From the NCBI GenBank assembly GCA_964588285.1, contig CAZPNX010000012.1, positions 9,714 through 73,713 of the forward strand: a DNA stretch of 64,000 nt, in the 5' to 3' direction. The DNA is from CAZPNX01 sp964588285 (GTDB taxonomy: Bacteria; Edwardsbacteria; AC1; EtOH8). Positions 23,685 to 33,000 of the stretch are shown here, piece by piece (within the stretch, counting starts at the first letter, position 1; each line of letters starts with the position of its first letter). Below the pieces are notes generated by a model that was not told the DNA's origin, made no database searches, and saw nothing but the letters and a program-made list of their open reading frames with translations. A program made the position numbers and the translations under genes.

Positions 23685-25859
23685 TTAAGGCCTGGCTGTT
23701 TTTCCGAAAAGCGAGGCAAAAGCCATTAAATCCGAAGCATAAGCCACACCCGGCAAGCATCCGCCTGTCTCAGGCCGTCGGCTGACATAAAGAGTCAACC
23801 TTCCCATCCATCTATTGAAAACCGATTCTGGCAGGCTGTCCCTTCCCACCACCACCAGCTGGCGGTATTTGTGCTCCAAACCCGGCTCCAAGCTGTCCCA
23901 AGGCACCCGGTTAACCGAGAACCCCTGGGAGCGGAGATAACGCCCCAGCGAGTCAACTACCGCCGAGCCCCGGCTACCGGCGGCATCGGCCAAAAGCACA
24001 TCGCCTCCGGCCCTAAACGATTGCAGCTTGCGGAACGGCTGTTGCCCATAGGCTCGTGGGAAGTAGGTAAAAAGGACATACTGGTCGCGAGGCCCCCGGC
24101 CCCAGGAAAGCCGGTAGGCTGCCAGCCCGCGGGCTGGGGTTTTCCCCAAGACGAACATCGTATCCGCCTTTAAGCTATCGACCATTTTCACTTGGGTTGG
24201 CGAGGTCGGGGTCAGGGCCTCTAACCTAAGCCCGGCCAGCGGTTTTTGGCATGAGATACGCAGTCCCAGCCGGCCGTTTTGATCCCAGAGTCGGGCCGAA
24301 ATCGGCATCAGGCCCAACTCGTCGCGGATTTTGGTGAAGGCGGCGGCGCCGGCCACCAACCATTCCCGGCTGGTATGCGGCCCCTTGCGGCCTCTGATGC
24401 CGCGGAACATATCGTGCCAGAACAGGCCCTTGATCGGCTGGCGGCTGGTAAACCCCCGGATGGCGTCGGTGTGGCGGATATACATCTCCTCCGGGGCCGG
24501 GGGAGATGTGCTCTTCTGCAGCAGGTCCCAGTCCACCTGCTGGCCGGCGATGATCTGGGCTTCGTCGCCCTTTAGATATTTCGACCATTGATTGGTCATA
24601 TTGAAGCAATGCCAGGCATTGGACTCGTAGAGCATAACGGCGTCAAGGTCCAATCCGGCGTCGTTTATCATGGCCGGGTCCTGGCCGTGCTCGTGTCCCT
24701 TGTCCCACCCCAGGGTGAAGCCCCAGACAGGCTTGGTGACATTGGCCTCGGACAAAATCCTTTCGACGGCCATGGCCGAGCGGTGGGCCTGCCACCACTG
24801 CCAGCGTAGGTGGATTGGGGTGTAGGAGAGGGGCCTGACGCGCTGGGCCACCCATAAAATGCGCCGGCGTTTGTCCATCCGGCTCCAGTCGTGCGGGACG
24901 TCGATGTTCATCAAGGCAGCGAAGGAGTCCACCGTCTCGAAGCCGCCGGCGCCCGGCCGAATATAATCCAGGCCGATGAAGTCCACATTAGGATCGGACT
25001 CCAGCAGCTTGATTACCGTGACGATATCTGCCCGGCGCTTGGGGTCGTCCAAGTTCACGTGGTGGTTGGGATAGATTTTTCCTTTAGAAGATTCCAGGGA
25101 GTAATGGTACTTGAGCTTCCTGAGATAAGGCCCCCACAGCAGGTAGCTGCCGACGTAGCCGCCGAACTTGAGGCCCTGCGCCCGGCACTCCTCGGCCAGC
25201 TTGGGATAAACCTTAAAGTTGTCCCTTATCCAGGGGTTCTGGTCGGAAATGCCCCGGGCCCCCTCGATAGTCCAGCCCACCGAGTACCAGACGGCATCGG
25301 CCCCCAGGAATTTGGCCCAGTCAGTAAAATTTCGCCAATCTCGTCTAGGGGAGTCGTAGAGCGAGGGCAGCTTGGCATTGAGCATGTTGCCGGCGCTCTC
25401 GATGGTCATGACGCAGAAGCCGTCGTCGATCTTCTTTGGCTGCCGGGACCTAAGCAAGAAGGTGGCCGAGTCCCGCAATTGCTGGGTGTCTGACAGCGCC
25501 AACGCGACCAGGACCTTGTAAGTTCCCAGCGGCGGGTTCCAAGGAGGGGCCCACGTCCCCCGCCAGGCGCGGGCCGCCGGGTCCCATTTCAGCCCCACCG
25601 AGTCCATTTGCCCGGGACCCGCCGCCAGAGTGTCGGCGTGGTAGATTCTGGCCACGGGGGAGCGGAGACTATCAATAAATAGCGATGTATCCGGGCGGAC
25701 AGAGAGCCTTACCAGCTGGTAGCGGTAATACTCGGCCCGGTCGGTGGCTACCGAAAGGCCGGAACCCTGGCGGCTCCCGTTCAGGCTGAGAGACAGCATG
25801 GCCAGGGCCAGGGCGCAGGACAGGATGGCGAGACGATGAATATGGGAAATGCTGTTCAT
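23685..25859 (-). CDS. Exported TIM-barrel glycoside-hydrolase-like protein
   Basis: 724 residues with a signal peptide (~1-30). Residues ~35-135 form a beta-sandwich (VATDRAEYYRYQLVRLSV). Residues ~140-520 look like a (beta/alpha)8 barrel: the repeating strand ends AVWYSVGW, FGGYVGSYLLWGPY, VDFIGLDYIRPG, WGFTLGWDKG and AVMLYESNAWHCFN carry acidic and aromatic residues, as in GHL10-like putative glycosidases. The remaining ~200 residues resemble a glutamine-amidotransferase-like fold (GSAVVDSLGRYL, QLVVVGRDSLP). I cannot name the catalytic residues or substrate. It probably has a leaderless transcript. Confidence 0.65.
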   Translation of the reverse strand: MNSISHIHRLAILSCALALAMLSLSLNGSRQGSGLSVATDRAEYYRYQLVRLSVRPDTSLFIDSLRSPVARIYHADTLAAGPGQMDSVGLKWDPAARAWRGTWAPPWNPPLGTYKVLVALALSDTQQLRDSATFLLRSRQPKKIDDGFCVMTIESAGNMLNAKLPSLYDSPRRDWRNFTDWAKFLGADAVWYSVGWTIEGARGISDQNPWIRDNFKVYPKLAEECRAQGLKFGGYVGSYLLWGPYLRKLKYHYSLESSKGKIYPNHHVNLDDPKRRADIVTVIKLLESDPNVDFIGLDYIRPGAGGFETVDSFAALMNIDVPHDWSRMDKRRRILWVAQRVRPLSYTPIHLRWQWWQAHRSAMAVERILSEANVTKPVWGFTLGWDKGHEHGQDPAMINDAGLDLDAVMLYESNAWHCFNMTNQWSKYLKGDEAQIIAGQQVDWDLLQKSTSPPAPEEMYIRHTDAIRGFTSRQPIKGLFWHDMFRGIRGRKGPHTSREWLVAGAAAFTKIRDELGLMPISARLWDQNGRLGLRISCQKPLAGLRLEALTPTSPTQVKMVDSLKADTMFVLGKTPARGLAAYRLSWGRGPRDQYVLFTYFPRAYGQQPFRKLQSFRAGGDVLLADAAGSRGSAVVDSLGRYLRSQGFSVNRVPWDSLEPGLEHKYRQLVVVGRDSLPESVFNRWMGRLTLYVSRRPETGGCLPGVAYASDLMAFASLFGKTARP

Positions 25860-25864
25860 CAGGG

Positions 25865-25894
25865 GCTATAATCGTTTAATAATTGATAAATCAA
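25865..25894 (-). promoter_or_regulatory. Promoter of the TIM-barrel gene
   Basis: Minus-strand TTGATT (25894-25889), 18 bp, TATAGC (25870-25865). The -10 ends 6 bp before the ATG at 25859, again placing the transcript start at the start codon. Confidence 0.6.
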
Positions 25895-25932
25895 ACTGAG
25901 AATGTCAGCGGTTACAGGCCAAATCCGCCAAA

Positions 25933-26238
25933 TCAGCGTTCCAGCTTTTTCGATTTAGCTGCTCGCTGCCGCACCATGTCATCCAGCTTGAGCCAAAGCA
26001 GGATCAGATTCAGGGCGATGGTCAGACCGTTGGCCACGATCAGCGGCAACTGGCCCAGCATGAAACCATAGACCATCCACAGCACCAGGCCGGCCAGCAT
26101 CAGCACGATGAACAGCAGATTGAAGTCGTCCATATGGCGGGTGCGCAGGCTCTTGACCACCTGGGGCAGGAAGCTGAAGGTGGTCAGGAAGCCGGCCAGG
26201 AAGCCGATGAGCTTTATAAGAGTGAGTTTGTCGTTCAT
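25933..26238 (-). CDS. SemiSWEET-type PQ-loop sugar transporter
   Basis: 101 residues from the second of two nearby ATGs (26238; 26244 is the alternative). Three hydrophobic segments; the first carries LTTFSFLPQVVKSLRT, the PQ-loop signature, with FNLLFIVLMLAGLVLWMVYG and ANGLTIALNLILLWLK following. SemiSWEETs work as dimers to pass sugars across the inner membrane. The C terminus is a short basic helix. Confidence 0.88.
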   Translation of the reverse strand: MNDKLTLIKLIGFLAGFLTTFSFLPQVVKSLRTRHMDDFNLLFIVLMLAGLVLWMVYGFMLGQLPLIVANGLTIALNLILLWLKLDDMVRQRAAKSKKLER

Positions 26239-26246
26239 AAACATTT

Positions 26247-26276
26247 ACCTTATCACATTTACAGAGCGTAAGTCAA
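26247..26276 (-). promoter_or_regulatory. Possible promoter of the SemiSWEET gene
   Basis: Minus-strand TTGACT (26276-26271), 18 bp, TAAGGT (26252-26247). The -10 is a poor match; if used, the transcript starts about 2 nt before ATG 26238. Confidence 0.4.
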
Positions 26277-26301
26277 CAGAAATCGGCTTTTATCGAGCCG
26301 C

Positions 26302-26331
26302 TTGACAGACACCGGAGAAATTGATTATAAT
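26302..26331 (+). promoter_or_regulatory. Consensus sigma-70 promoter of tRNA-Asn
   Basis: TTGACA (26302-26307), 18 bp, TATAAT (26326-26331), both perfect. The tRNA begins 51 bp downstream. Confidence 0.9.
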
Positions 26332-26381
26332 TAAAGAATGGAGAAGCCGGATATACCGGTTCCTCTCTTTAAAAAGAAAGA

Positions 26382-26456
26382 TCCAGCGTAGCTCAATGGT
26401 AGAGCTCCCGGCTGTTAACCGGGCTGTTGGAGGTTCGAGCCCTCCCGCTGGAGCCA
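26382..26456 (+). tRNA. tRNA-Asn (anticodon GTT)
   Basis: The acceptor stem TCCAGCG pairs with CGCTGGA; the D-arm is AGCTCAATGGTAGAGCT; the anticodon arm CCCGG-CTGTTAA-CCGGG gives GTT; the T-arm is GGAGG-TTCGAGC-CCTCC. The 3' CCA is encoded. 75 nt with discriminator G. It is flanked by its own promoter and terminator, a single-gene unit. No sign of integration at its 3' end. Confidence 0.98.
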
Positions 26457-26467
26457 GGTTTTTTATG

Positions 26468-26500
26468 GACAGAACTTCAATATGAAGTTCTGTCTTTTTT
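26468..26500 (+). terminator. Intrinsic terminator of tRNA-Asn
   Basis: A perfect 12-bp stem GACAGAACTTCA/TGAAGTTCTGTC, loop ATA, then six T. Confidence 0.92.
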
Positions 26501-26501
26501 G

Positions 26502-26530
26502 TTGACAAACAGGGCAGAGGATGATAGTAT
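26502..26530 (+). promoter_or_regulatory. Sigma-70 promoter of the HEAT/TPR operon
   Basis: TTGACA (26502-26507) starts 2 bp after the tRNA terminator; 17 bp, then TAGTAT (26525-26530). Confidence 0.75.
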
Positions 26531-26619
26531 TTCAGCGGGCGATTTCTTTAGCGACCACAGTATTGAAATAGATAGAACTGACAGATCAAAGCTTGAATTA
26601 CTCCAAACGGGAAAACCAA

Positions 26620-27999
26620 ATGAGAAGTACAAAGGCTATGTATGCTGTGGTTCTGCTGGCCGTCCTCTTGTCCGCCAACCTGCCGGCCCAGAGCCAGCCG
26701 GATAGGCTCTACCAGGCCATCGTAAAAGAGGGCTTCCTGCACAAGAAAAGGGAGCTGGGACGTCAGCTGGGAAGGCTGGGCACGGCCGAGGCCAAATCGT
26801 ATCTGCTCAAACTAATAGAAGACGGCCATTACTGGAACCAGTACGCCGCCATCGAAGGTCTGTTTCTTTACGATGAGCCCGAGGTCAGGCGCCGCCTGGT
26901 GCGGGAGATGATGGACAACCACATGGTGCGGAGCGAGATCGCCGCAGGCCTTAAGACCCGGATGCCAAAATTTTCCGGGGAGGTGGCCGATGCCTATCGA
27001 ATGGAGGTCGAAGATAAAAAGCGCGAGAACCTGATGGCCGACGTAGCCGCCACCAAGACCCGGGAGGGGGAGTCTTTTCTCAAAAGCGTGGTGGCCGACC
27101 AAGCTTCGCCCGACCGGAGGAAGGCCGCCGGCCTTTTAGCCAAGAACTACCCGGACAACTATCAGTACTTTGTCGGGCTGGTTGACGATTCCGAAATTCG
27201 TATAGTGGCCCTGGGCTTCATTTCCGAGAAAGGAAGCGTCCGCGACCTGCCGCTTTTCATAAGCATCCTCGAGAGAGGCGGCGAGGATGCCGAGGTGGTG
27301 GTGGCCTACCAGGCAGTGGCCAAATGGGGCGATGCCGCCCTAAGGGAGAAAACTTATCTGGATGCGCTCTCTTCGGGAAACGAGGTGCTGGCCAGGGGCG
27401 GCATGGCTGCGTTTCGCACTCTTTACAACCCTGAGATCTCGGCCAAGCTGGGCGGTTTGGCCCGGCAGGCCAAGGAGCAACGCACCCGAATGACGGCCGG
27501 GGTGCGGCTGGCCGAGCTGGGACGGACCGAGGCCGTGCCCTATTTGGTGCCGCTTCTGGACGAGGAGTACCGGGAGCACCAATCGGCCACCTTCAACGCC
27601 ATCGCCTCGATCATGACCGCCGGCATCTGGACGGTGCTCGACGGACTGAGCCAGAGCTTCAACCGCAGGAGCTTCGATAACAGCCGATCGGCCATCCTGG
27701 CCGGGCTGAGGAGGATAACCGGGGCCGACGCCGGCACCAGCTACCAGTCTTGGAAGGAATGGGCGGTGCTGCACGGACACGTCATCCGGGGCGAGAACAT
27801 CGTTCAGCAGTTGTTTTCATCGGATCGGAGACGGAGGCATCTGGCCATAGCCGCCTCCTTTGAATTGCTGGGTTATAAAGATGCCAGGGATTTTGCCAAT
27901 AGGAAAAAAGTGGCCCCAGGCGAAATGGAGCTGGCTCTGGCCCTGGCCCGGGAGCTGGCGGAGAAGGGGTTTATGGGCGGTGAGATTGAACAACCATGA
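26620..27999 (+). CDS. Exported HEAT-repeat protein
   Basis: 459 residues from ATG 26620, which gives a signal peptide (MRSTKAMYAVVLLAVLLSANLPAQS); a TTG nine codons upstream is in frame but spoils the signal. The mature protein is almost entirely helical HEAT/PBS-lyase-like repeats, e.g. GRLGTAEAKSYLLKLIEDG, EPEVRRRLVREMMDN and RLAELGRTEAVPYLVPLLDE. Such scaffolds bind other proteins; no catalytic motif is visible. Its stop overlaps the start of the TPR gene (ATGA). Confidence 0.75.
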   Translation: MRSTKAMYAVVLLAVLLSANLPAQSQPDRLYQAIVKEGFLHKKRELGRQLGRLGTAEAKSYLLKLIEDGHYWNQYAAIEGLFLYDEPEVRRRLVREMMDNHMVRSEIAAGLKTRMPKFSGEVADAYRMEVEDKKRENLMADVAATKTREGESFLKSVVADQASPDRRKAAGLLAKNYPDNYQYFVGLVDDSEIRIVALGFISEKGSVRDLPLFISILERGGEDAEVVVAYQAVAKWGDAALREKTYLDALSSGNEVLARGGMAAFRTLYNPEISAKLGGLARQAKEQRTRMTAGVRLAELGRTEAVPYLVPLLDEEYREHQSATFNAIASIMTAGIWTVLDGLSQSFNRRSFDNSRSAILAGLRRITGADAGTSYQSWKEWAVLHGHVIRGENIVQQLFSSDRRRRHLAIAASFELLGYKDARDFANRKKVAPGEMELALALARELAEKGFMGGEIEQP

Positions 28000-29213
28000 G
28001 TCGCATGAAAACATATCCTGCGATCTATTGGATAGAGACCAGAGAAAAAAAGTACTATCCCCTACAGGTGATACTGGGGAAAGCCGAAGTGCTTTTTCGC
28101 ATCGGCGATTGGGAGTCGGCCGAGAATATCTATCGCCAGGGAATGTGCGAGGTTGAAGGTGGAGATCGACGGACAGCGGCCAGCCTTAGGAACCGCTTGG
28201 CCATGTTGCTGGGTTATCGGGGGTTTAACCAAGAGGCCTTGTATTTGCTTCAAGAGACGGTAGAAACTTTTAAGGATGCTATCGATGAAACGCTGGAGTC
28301 GGATATATTTAAGAATTTCGGTTTTTTCTACGAGGATCTAGGACAACACATTAAGGCCATAGAATGTTACCAGAGGTCTCTGGATATATGTCAGCGGCAG
28401 GGAAACAAGCGAGGTGTGGCCAGTTGCAACGGTAATCTTGGCATCATGTACGCCAAGTTGGGGGAGTTTGATAAATCTTTGGAAAAATTCAGCGAATTGC
28501 TACGCATCTCCGAGGAGTTGGGAGACATCCACGGTATTTCTCTGGCTCATGGAAACCTGGGACTGCTGTTCATTCAGATAGGGGAATTCACCAAGGCTAT
28601 GGAATCGCTGGATATAAAACTCCGATTGTCGGAGCGAATGGGCGACCGGCTGGGGCTGCTTCAGGCATTGGGCAGCGCCGGCGATCTGAAGCTTAACCTT
28701 GGAGAGTATAAACAAGCCTACTTTTTTTTTGAAAAAGCATTGGAGCACGCCAGGGCCATGGAAAACCATCAGTTCGTTTTGCTGGCCCTGCAGCGCATGG
28801 GCGAGGCTAAGCTTAGAATGGGTGAAGATGTTCTGGGCTTGGATTTAATTGATCAAGCCGTGGAGATAGCCAGCAAATACGGCATGGAATCGTTCCAGGC
28901 TAATGCCCTGCTGGTCAAAGGAAAAGCCCTAAAGAGTCTGGGAAAATCGGAAGAGGCAGCACAAGAACTGGGACGAGCGTTGGCGCTGGCCGAGGAACTG
29001 GGGAACATCATCATAAAACTGGAGGCGGCTCTGCTATTGGCCGAGATACTGCTCCAAAGCGGGGAAAACGCTAAGTGTGTGGAACTTGTTAAAAGAGCCG
29101 CCCCCCTTTGTGCCACAGTCAAACATCAGGAATTGACCGAGCTTTGTGCCGCTCTTTGCGCTAAGTTGGGCATCGAGGTCGGCCCGGACCTATCTTCAAA
29201 TGACAGCACTTGA
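27996..29213 (+). CDS. Cytoplasmic tetratricopeptide-repeat protein
   Basis: 405 residues with at least eight TPRs of the Rapsyn/LGN-like kind (NLGIMYAKLGEFDKSLEKF, NLGLLFIQIGEFTKAMESL, KGKALKSLGKSEEAAQELG). No signal peptide or enzymatic domain. It is translationally coupled to the exported HEAT protein although the two should be in different compartments. G+C is lower than in neighbours, with more A/T at third positions, which may mean different ancestry. Role unknown. Confidence 0.78.
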   Translation: MSRMKTYPAIYWIETREKKYYPLQVILGKAEVLFRIGDWESAENIYRQGMCEVEGGDRRTAASLRNRLAMLLGYRGFNQEALYLLQETVETFKDAIDETLESDIFKNFGFFYEDLGQHIKAIECYQRSLDICQRQGNKRGVASCNGNLGIMYAKLGEFDKSLEKFSELLRISEELGDIHGISLAHGNLGLLFIQIGEFTKAMESLDIKLRLSERMGDRLGLLQALGSAGDLKLNLGEYKQAYFFFEKALEHARAMENHQFVLLALQRMGEAKLRMGEDVLGLDLIDQAVEIASKYGMESFQANALLVKGKALKSLGKSEEAAQELGRALALAEELGNIIIKLEAALLLAEILLQSGENAKCVELVKRAAPLCATVKHQELTELCAALCAKLGIEVGPDLSSNDST

Positions 29214-29322
29214 GGGGATACTTCGGTTTCCCTGAATATTGGGCTTGACTTCATAATTAGTTTTATAGTAAATTTATTATGCAACGCAAGAAGATGCAAA
29301 TCAAATTAACAAAGGAGCTAAT

Positions 29323-30030
29323 ATGAAACAAACTGCTGTGCTGTCAAGTTTCTGCCTTCTGACCTGCCTGCTCCAGCCTCAAATATTGTGGGCCCAGGGG
29401 ACTCCAGCACGGACAGGCTCGGCACCGGCTCGAACCTCGGTGGCCATCTTGGAACTGGAGCCCAAGGGGGTGCCCGAGGTCGAGGTCTCGGCCCTGTCCG
29501 ACCGGCTGCGTTCTGAGCTGCTGAACACCGGTTCCTTTGACGTCATGGAGCGGGGCAAGATGCAGGACATTCTGCGCGAGCAGGGCTTCCAGCAGTCGGG
29601 AGCCTGCAACACCGACGCCTGCGCCGTGGAGGTGGGCCAGCTGATAGGGGTGGAGAAGATGATCGCCGGAAGCTTGGGCAAGGTGGGCCGCACCTATACC
29701 GTCAACCTGCGGCTGATCAGCGTCAAGACCGGGCGGATAGAGCGCAGCGTCACCCGGGACTATGCCGGGGAGATAGACAAGCTGCTGACTATGGAGATGA
29801 AACAGGTGGCCCAGATCCTGGCGGCCTCGGTGGGCGGCAAACAGGTGACGCCCCAGTCCAAACCTGCGGCCGTCTCCAAGCCCATCTACAAAAAATGGTG
29901 GTTCTACGCCGGAATCGGGGCGGTGGCCGCCGGTGGTGCGGCCGCGGCCCTGGCGGGCGGGAGCTCGTCCAACGACGGCACCGAGACGCCGGTGGACAAT
30001 ACCATACCCCTGCCGCCGGCGCGGCCATAA
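29323..30030 (+). CDS. CsgG/LpoB-like envelope protein
   Basis: 235 residues with a signal peptide (~1-26). Residues ~38-175 match the CsgG/LpoB-type fold: TSVAILELEPKGV, ALSDRLRSELLNTGSFDVME, LREQGFQQSGAC, and CAVEVGQLIGVEKMIAGSLG. The C-terminal part has a basic KKWWFYAGIG followed by a Gly/Ala-rich hydrophobic stretch. AAAGGAGC precedes the ATG. It lies 12 bp before the 1303-residue exported protein, so the pair is probably an operon. A paralogue with extra domains is at 48760-50322. Confidence 0.8.
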   Translation: MKQTAVLSSFCLLTCLLQPQILWAQGTPARTGSAPARTSVAILELEPKGVPEVEVSALSDRLRSELLNTGSFDVMERGKMQDILREQGFQQSGACNTDACAVEVGQLIGVEKMIAGSLGKVGRTYTVNLRLISVKTGRIERSVTRDYAGEIDKLLTMEMKQVAQILAASVGGKQVTPQSKPAAVSKPIYKKWWFYAGIGAVAAGGAAAALAGGSSSNDGTETPVDNTIPLPPARP

Positions 30031-30042
30031 GGAGGGACGAAG

Positions 30043-33000
30043 ATGAAATACGCATTATATATAGCATTGGCAGCCATGATGGCGGCCGTCCCGGCCCTGG
30101 CCGACTGGCCCCAGGGGGGCATTCCGGTGGGGGCGGCGCCCGGCAACGACATCGGGGCGGCAGTGGTTCCGGACGGGCAGGGCGGGGTCATTTATATCTG
30201 GCTGAGTTCTGGTGAAAATGCCATCAAAGCCAGGCGCATCGACCGCTATGGACACGATGTCTGGATGTCTGGCCAGGTGGCGATCAGCCCCATGGGCTCA
30301 ACCGCGCCAGGTGGCTTCTCGGCCGTCAGCGACGGGCAAGGCGGGGCCATAATAGCTTGGCAGGAAAGAACTGTTTCTCCCTACGAGGTGAGGATACAGC
30401 GGGTCGATCAAGACGGCAACCTTGTCTGGCCGGCCAACGGTATCCCCATGTGGAACGGAACCACCCTCAGGGAGCAGTCGAATCCAGTGCTGGTCAAGGG
30501 GCCCAGCCGCGTCTTTGCTGTGTACCATCAGAACAACCCGGTTCCTCCGAACTCTATAGACCTCTTCGCCCAGTGTTTCGATCTTAACGGCAATAGGCAG
30601 TGGGGCGACTACGGGGCCGTGGTCTGCACCACCGCTGTCGGCGACAACAGGAATCCCGCGACCATCGCCCGCGGCGACAGTTCGATCATGGTGGCCTGGG
30701 AGGACTTCCGTAGCGGCAACGGCGACATCTATGCCAACGCCCTGGTCAATGCAACAGCCTGGGTTATCAATGGAACACCGGTCTGCGATCTGGCCGGCAA
30801 CCAGCTTAAACCGGTAGCCACCCTTGACGGCACCGGAGGGATGTTCATAGCCTGGGAGGACTTCCGTTCCGGCGCCGGGTCTGATATCTACGCCCAGAGG
30901 TACACTTCAGGAGGCATCATGGCTTGGGTGCCTACGGGCGGTGTACCGGTTTGTACTTTAAGCGGGGACCAAAAGGAGTTGGACATCTGCCGGACAGCCG
31001 GCAACAGGGCCCTTTTGGTATGGACCGACCAGCGTCTGGGCGCCGGCAACGAGGACATCTATGCCATGGTCCTCAACGACAACGGCAGCCAGCACTGGGC
31101 GGAAACCGGCGGCTTGATGATCACCAACGCCAGCGGCCTACAGCAGCTGCCCCGGATAGCTCACTCGGCCGACGGCACCAAATTCGTCATCGCCTGGGAG
31201 CATCCCCTCGCTTCATTTAACGCAGGCGTTTATGCCCAGAGGATCAACCTGGATGAAAGCTTTGGCTGGGGCACATTCGTCCGACAACCGGATGCGACCC
31301 ATGCCAGGAAACCGATGCTGGTCCGGGGAAGCGATGAGCACGTTTTCTTCGCTTGGGAGGACGACCATAACGGCGACTGGGATATCTACGGCCAGCGGGC
31401 CCATTGGGAGGGCGGGGGGTACATAGGCAGTGTCGTGGCCCCGCAACTGGCCGAACCGGCCAATATGGGAGTTGTCGGCACCGATCAAATTACCTTCTAT
31501 TGGCGTCGGTCTCCGTTCCCGCCGGGAGCCGAGGCATACAGGCTCTACGCGGAGGATGCCGGAAACCCGGCCATTAACTTCGGCGCCAACTCAAGCGATA
31601 CCTTTGCGCAACTCACCCTTCCGCCTGGGGCAACCTACAACTGGAAGGTGAGAGCCGTGAACGGTTCCATTCCCGATTCCTCCGACTGGTCCGAGGTGTG
31701 GCAGTTCACCATAGACACCTCGGTGCCGGCCACGCCCACCCTGATATCGCCGCCCAACGCCAGCCATGTCGACTCGAACATCGTCATCTTCGAATGGTCG
31801 CTGGACACCAGCGCCGCCATGCACCATATCCAGATAGATAACGACATGGGCTTCTCTTCCCCCATAGTCAACGACTCCATGATCGGCATGCCGCCCTACG
31901 GCTACGATTTCACCTTCCAGCCGAACGGGAAGTATTACTGGCGGGTGCGGGCCGGCAGCTCCGCCCACGTCTGGTCGAACTGGTCCCAAATATGGTCGGT
32001 GACGGTGGACACGGTTCCGGCCGGGGTCGACAGCACCAAGCCGGCCAACAACAACAACAACGTTCCGGTGACTTCAATCGTCCGGGTGTTCTTCACCGAA
32101 CCGGTGCGGACCGACACCTCGCTCCACTTCTCCTGCCAGCCCGATCCAGGCAACTGGCAGATTACCCAGACCGGCAGCATACTGGACTTCGATCCCCAGT
32201 CTAGTTTCGGCTATGGCACGCTCTACAGGATCAACCTAACGGCCAGGGACTCGGCCGGCAACCAGACGGTGGTGCCCGAATTCTCATTTACCACCGAAAA
32301 TATCACCGACACCGTCCCGCCGCGGCTGACGGTGCTGGCCAACGGGGTGGACATGATCTTGGGTCAGCAGTTCGTGTTCGAATGTTATGCCAAGGACGAA
32401 CACAAACTAAACCTGGTTCACTTGACCTACGGCCCGGCCGGCTCCGGCACCGCCACCGGCAACGTGGACATGGCGCCGGTGTCCGGCTCGGACAGCTTGT
32501 GGCGCTATGTTATACCCGCCAATCACATCACCGCCCGGGGGCTGCAGTACCAGGTTTGGGCCCAGGATTCGATCCTGGCGGGAGGCCTTAGCAATGTCAC
32601 TAATTTTCCGCCCGACCCCACCGACTTCCACGTCCACGCCGTCAGCTTCCCGGGCGGGGCCTACAACACCACCTATGCGAGCGACCAGTGGCTGATGCTC
32701 TCGGTTCCCGGGGACTACACCGGCGTTTCCTTGTTCGACATGCTGTCCGACGACCTGGGGGCTTACGACAATACCAAGTGGAGGCTGTTCGACTACCAGA
32801 ACACCACCCTGGTGGAGCAGGGCACGGGCGGCTCGGGCGTCATCCGCACCGGCCAGGCCATGTGGCTCAGGCAGAGGGTGAGCGCGAACATCGTTCTGGA
32901 TTTCCAGGGTGTCCACAAATCCTACGGCGACCGGCTGCGCTCCCAGCCGGCCCAGGTAACGCTGGTTCCCGGCTGGAGCGACGTGGGCAACCCCCTGGCC

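Noticed and set aside
26382..26500. Integration site at tRNA-Asn
   Set aside because: No repeat of the tRNA 3' end and no integrase nearby; promoter and terminator are intact.
29245..29269. Promoter TTGACT ... TATAGT before the CsgG-like gene
   Set aside because: Spacing is only 13 bp; other nearby -10 choices give 15 or 24 bp.
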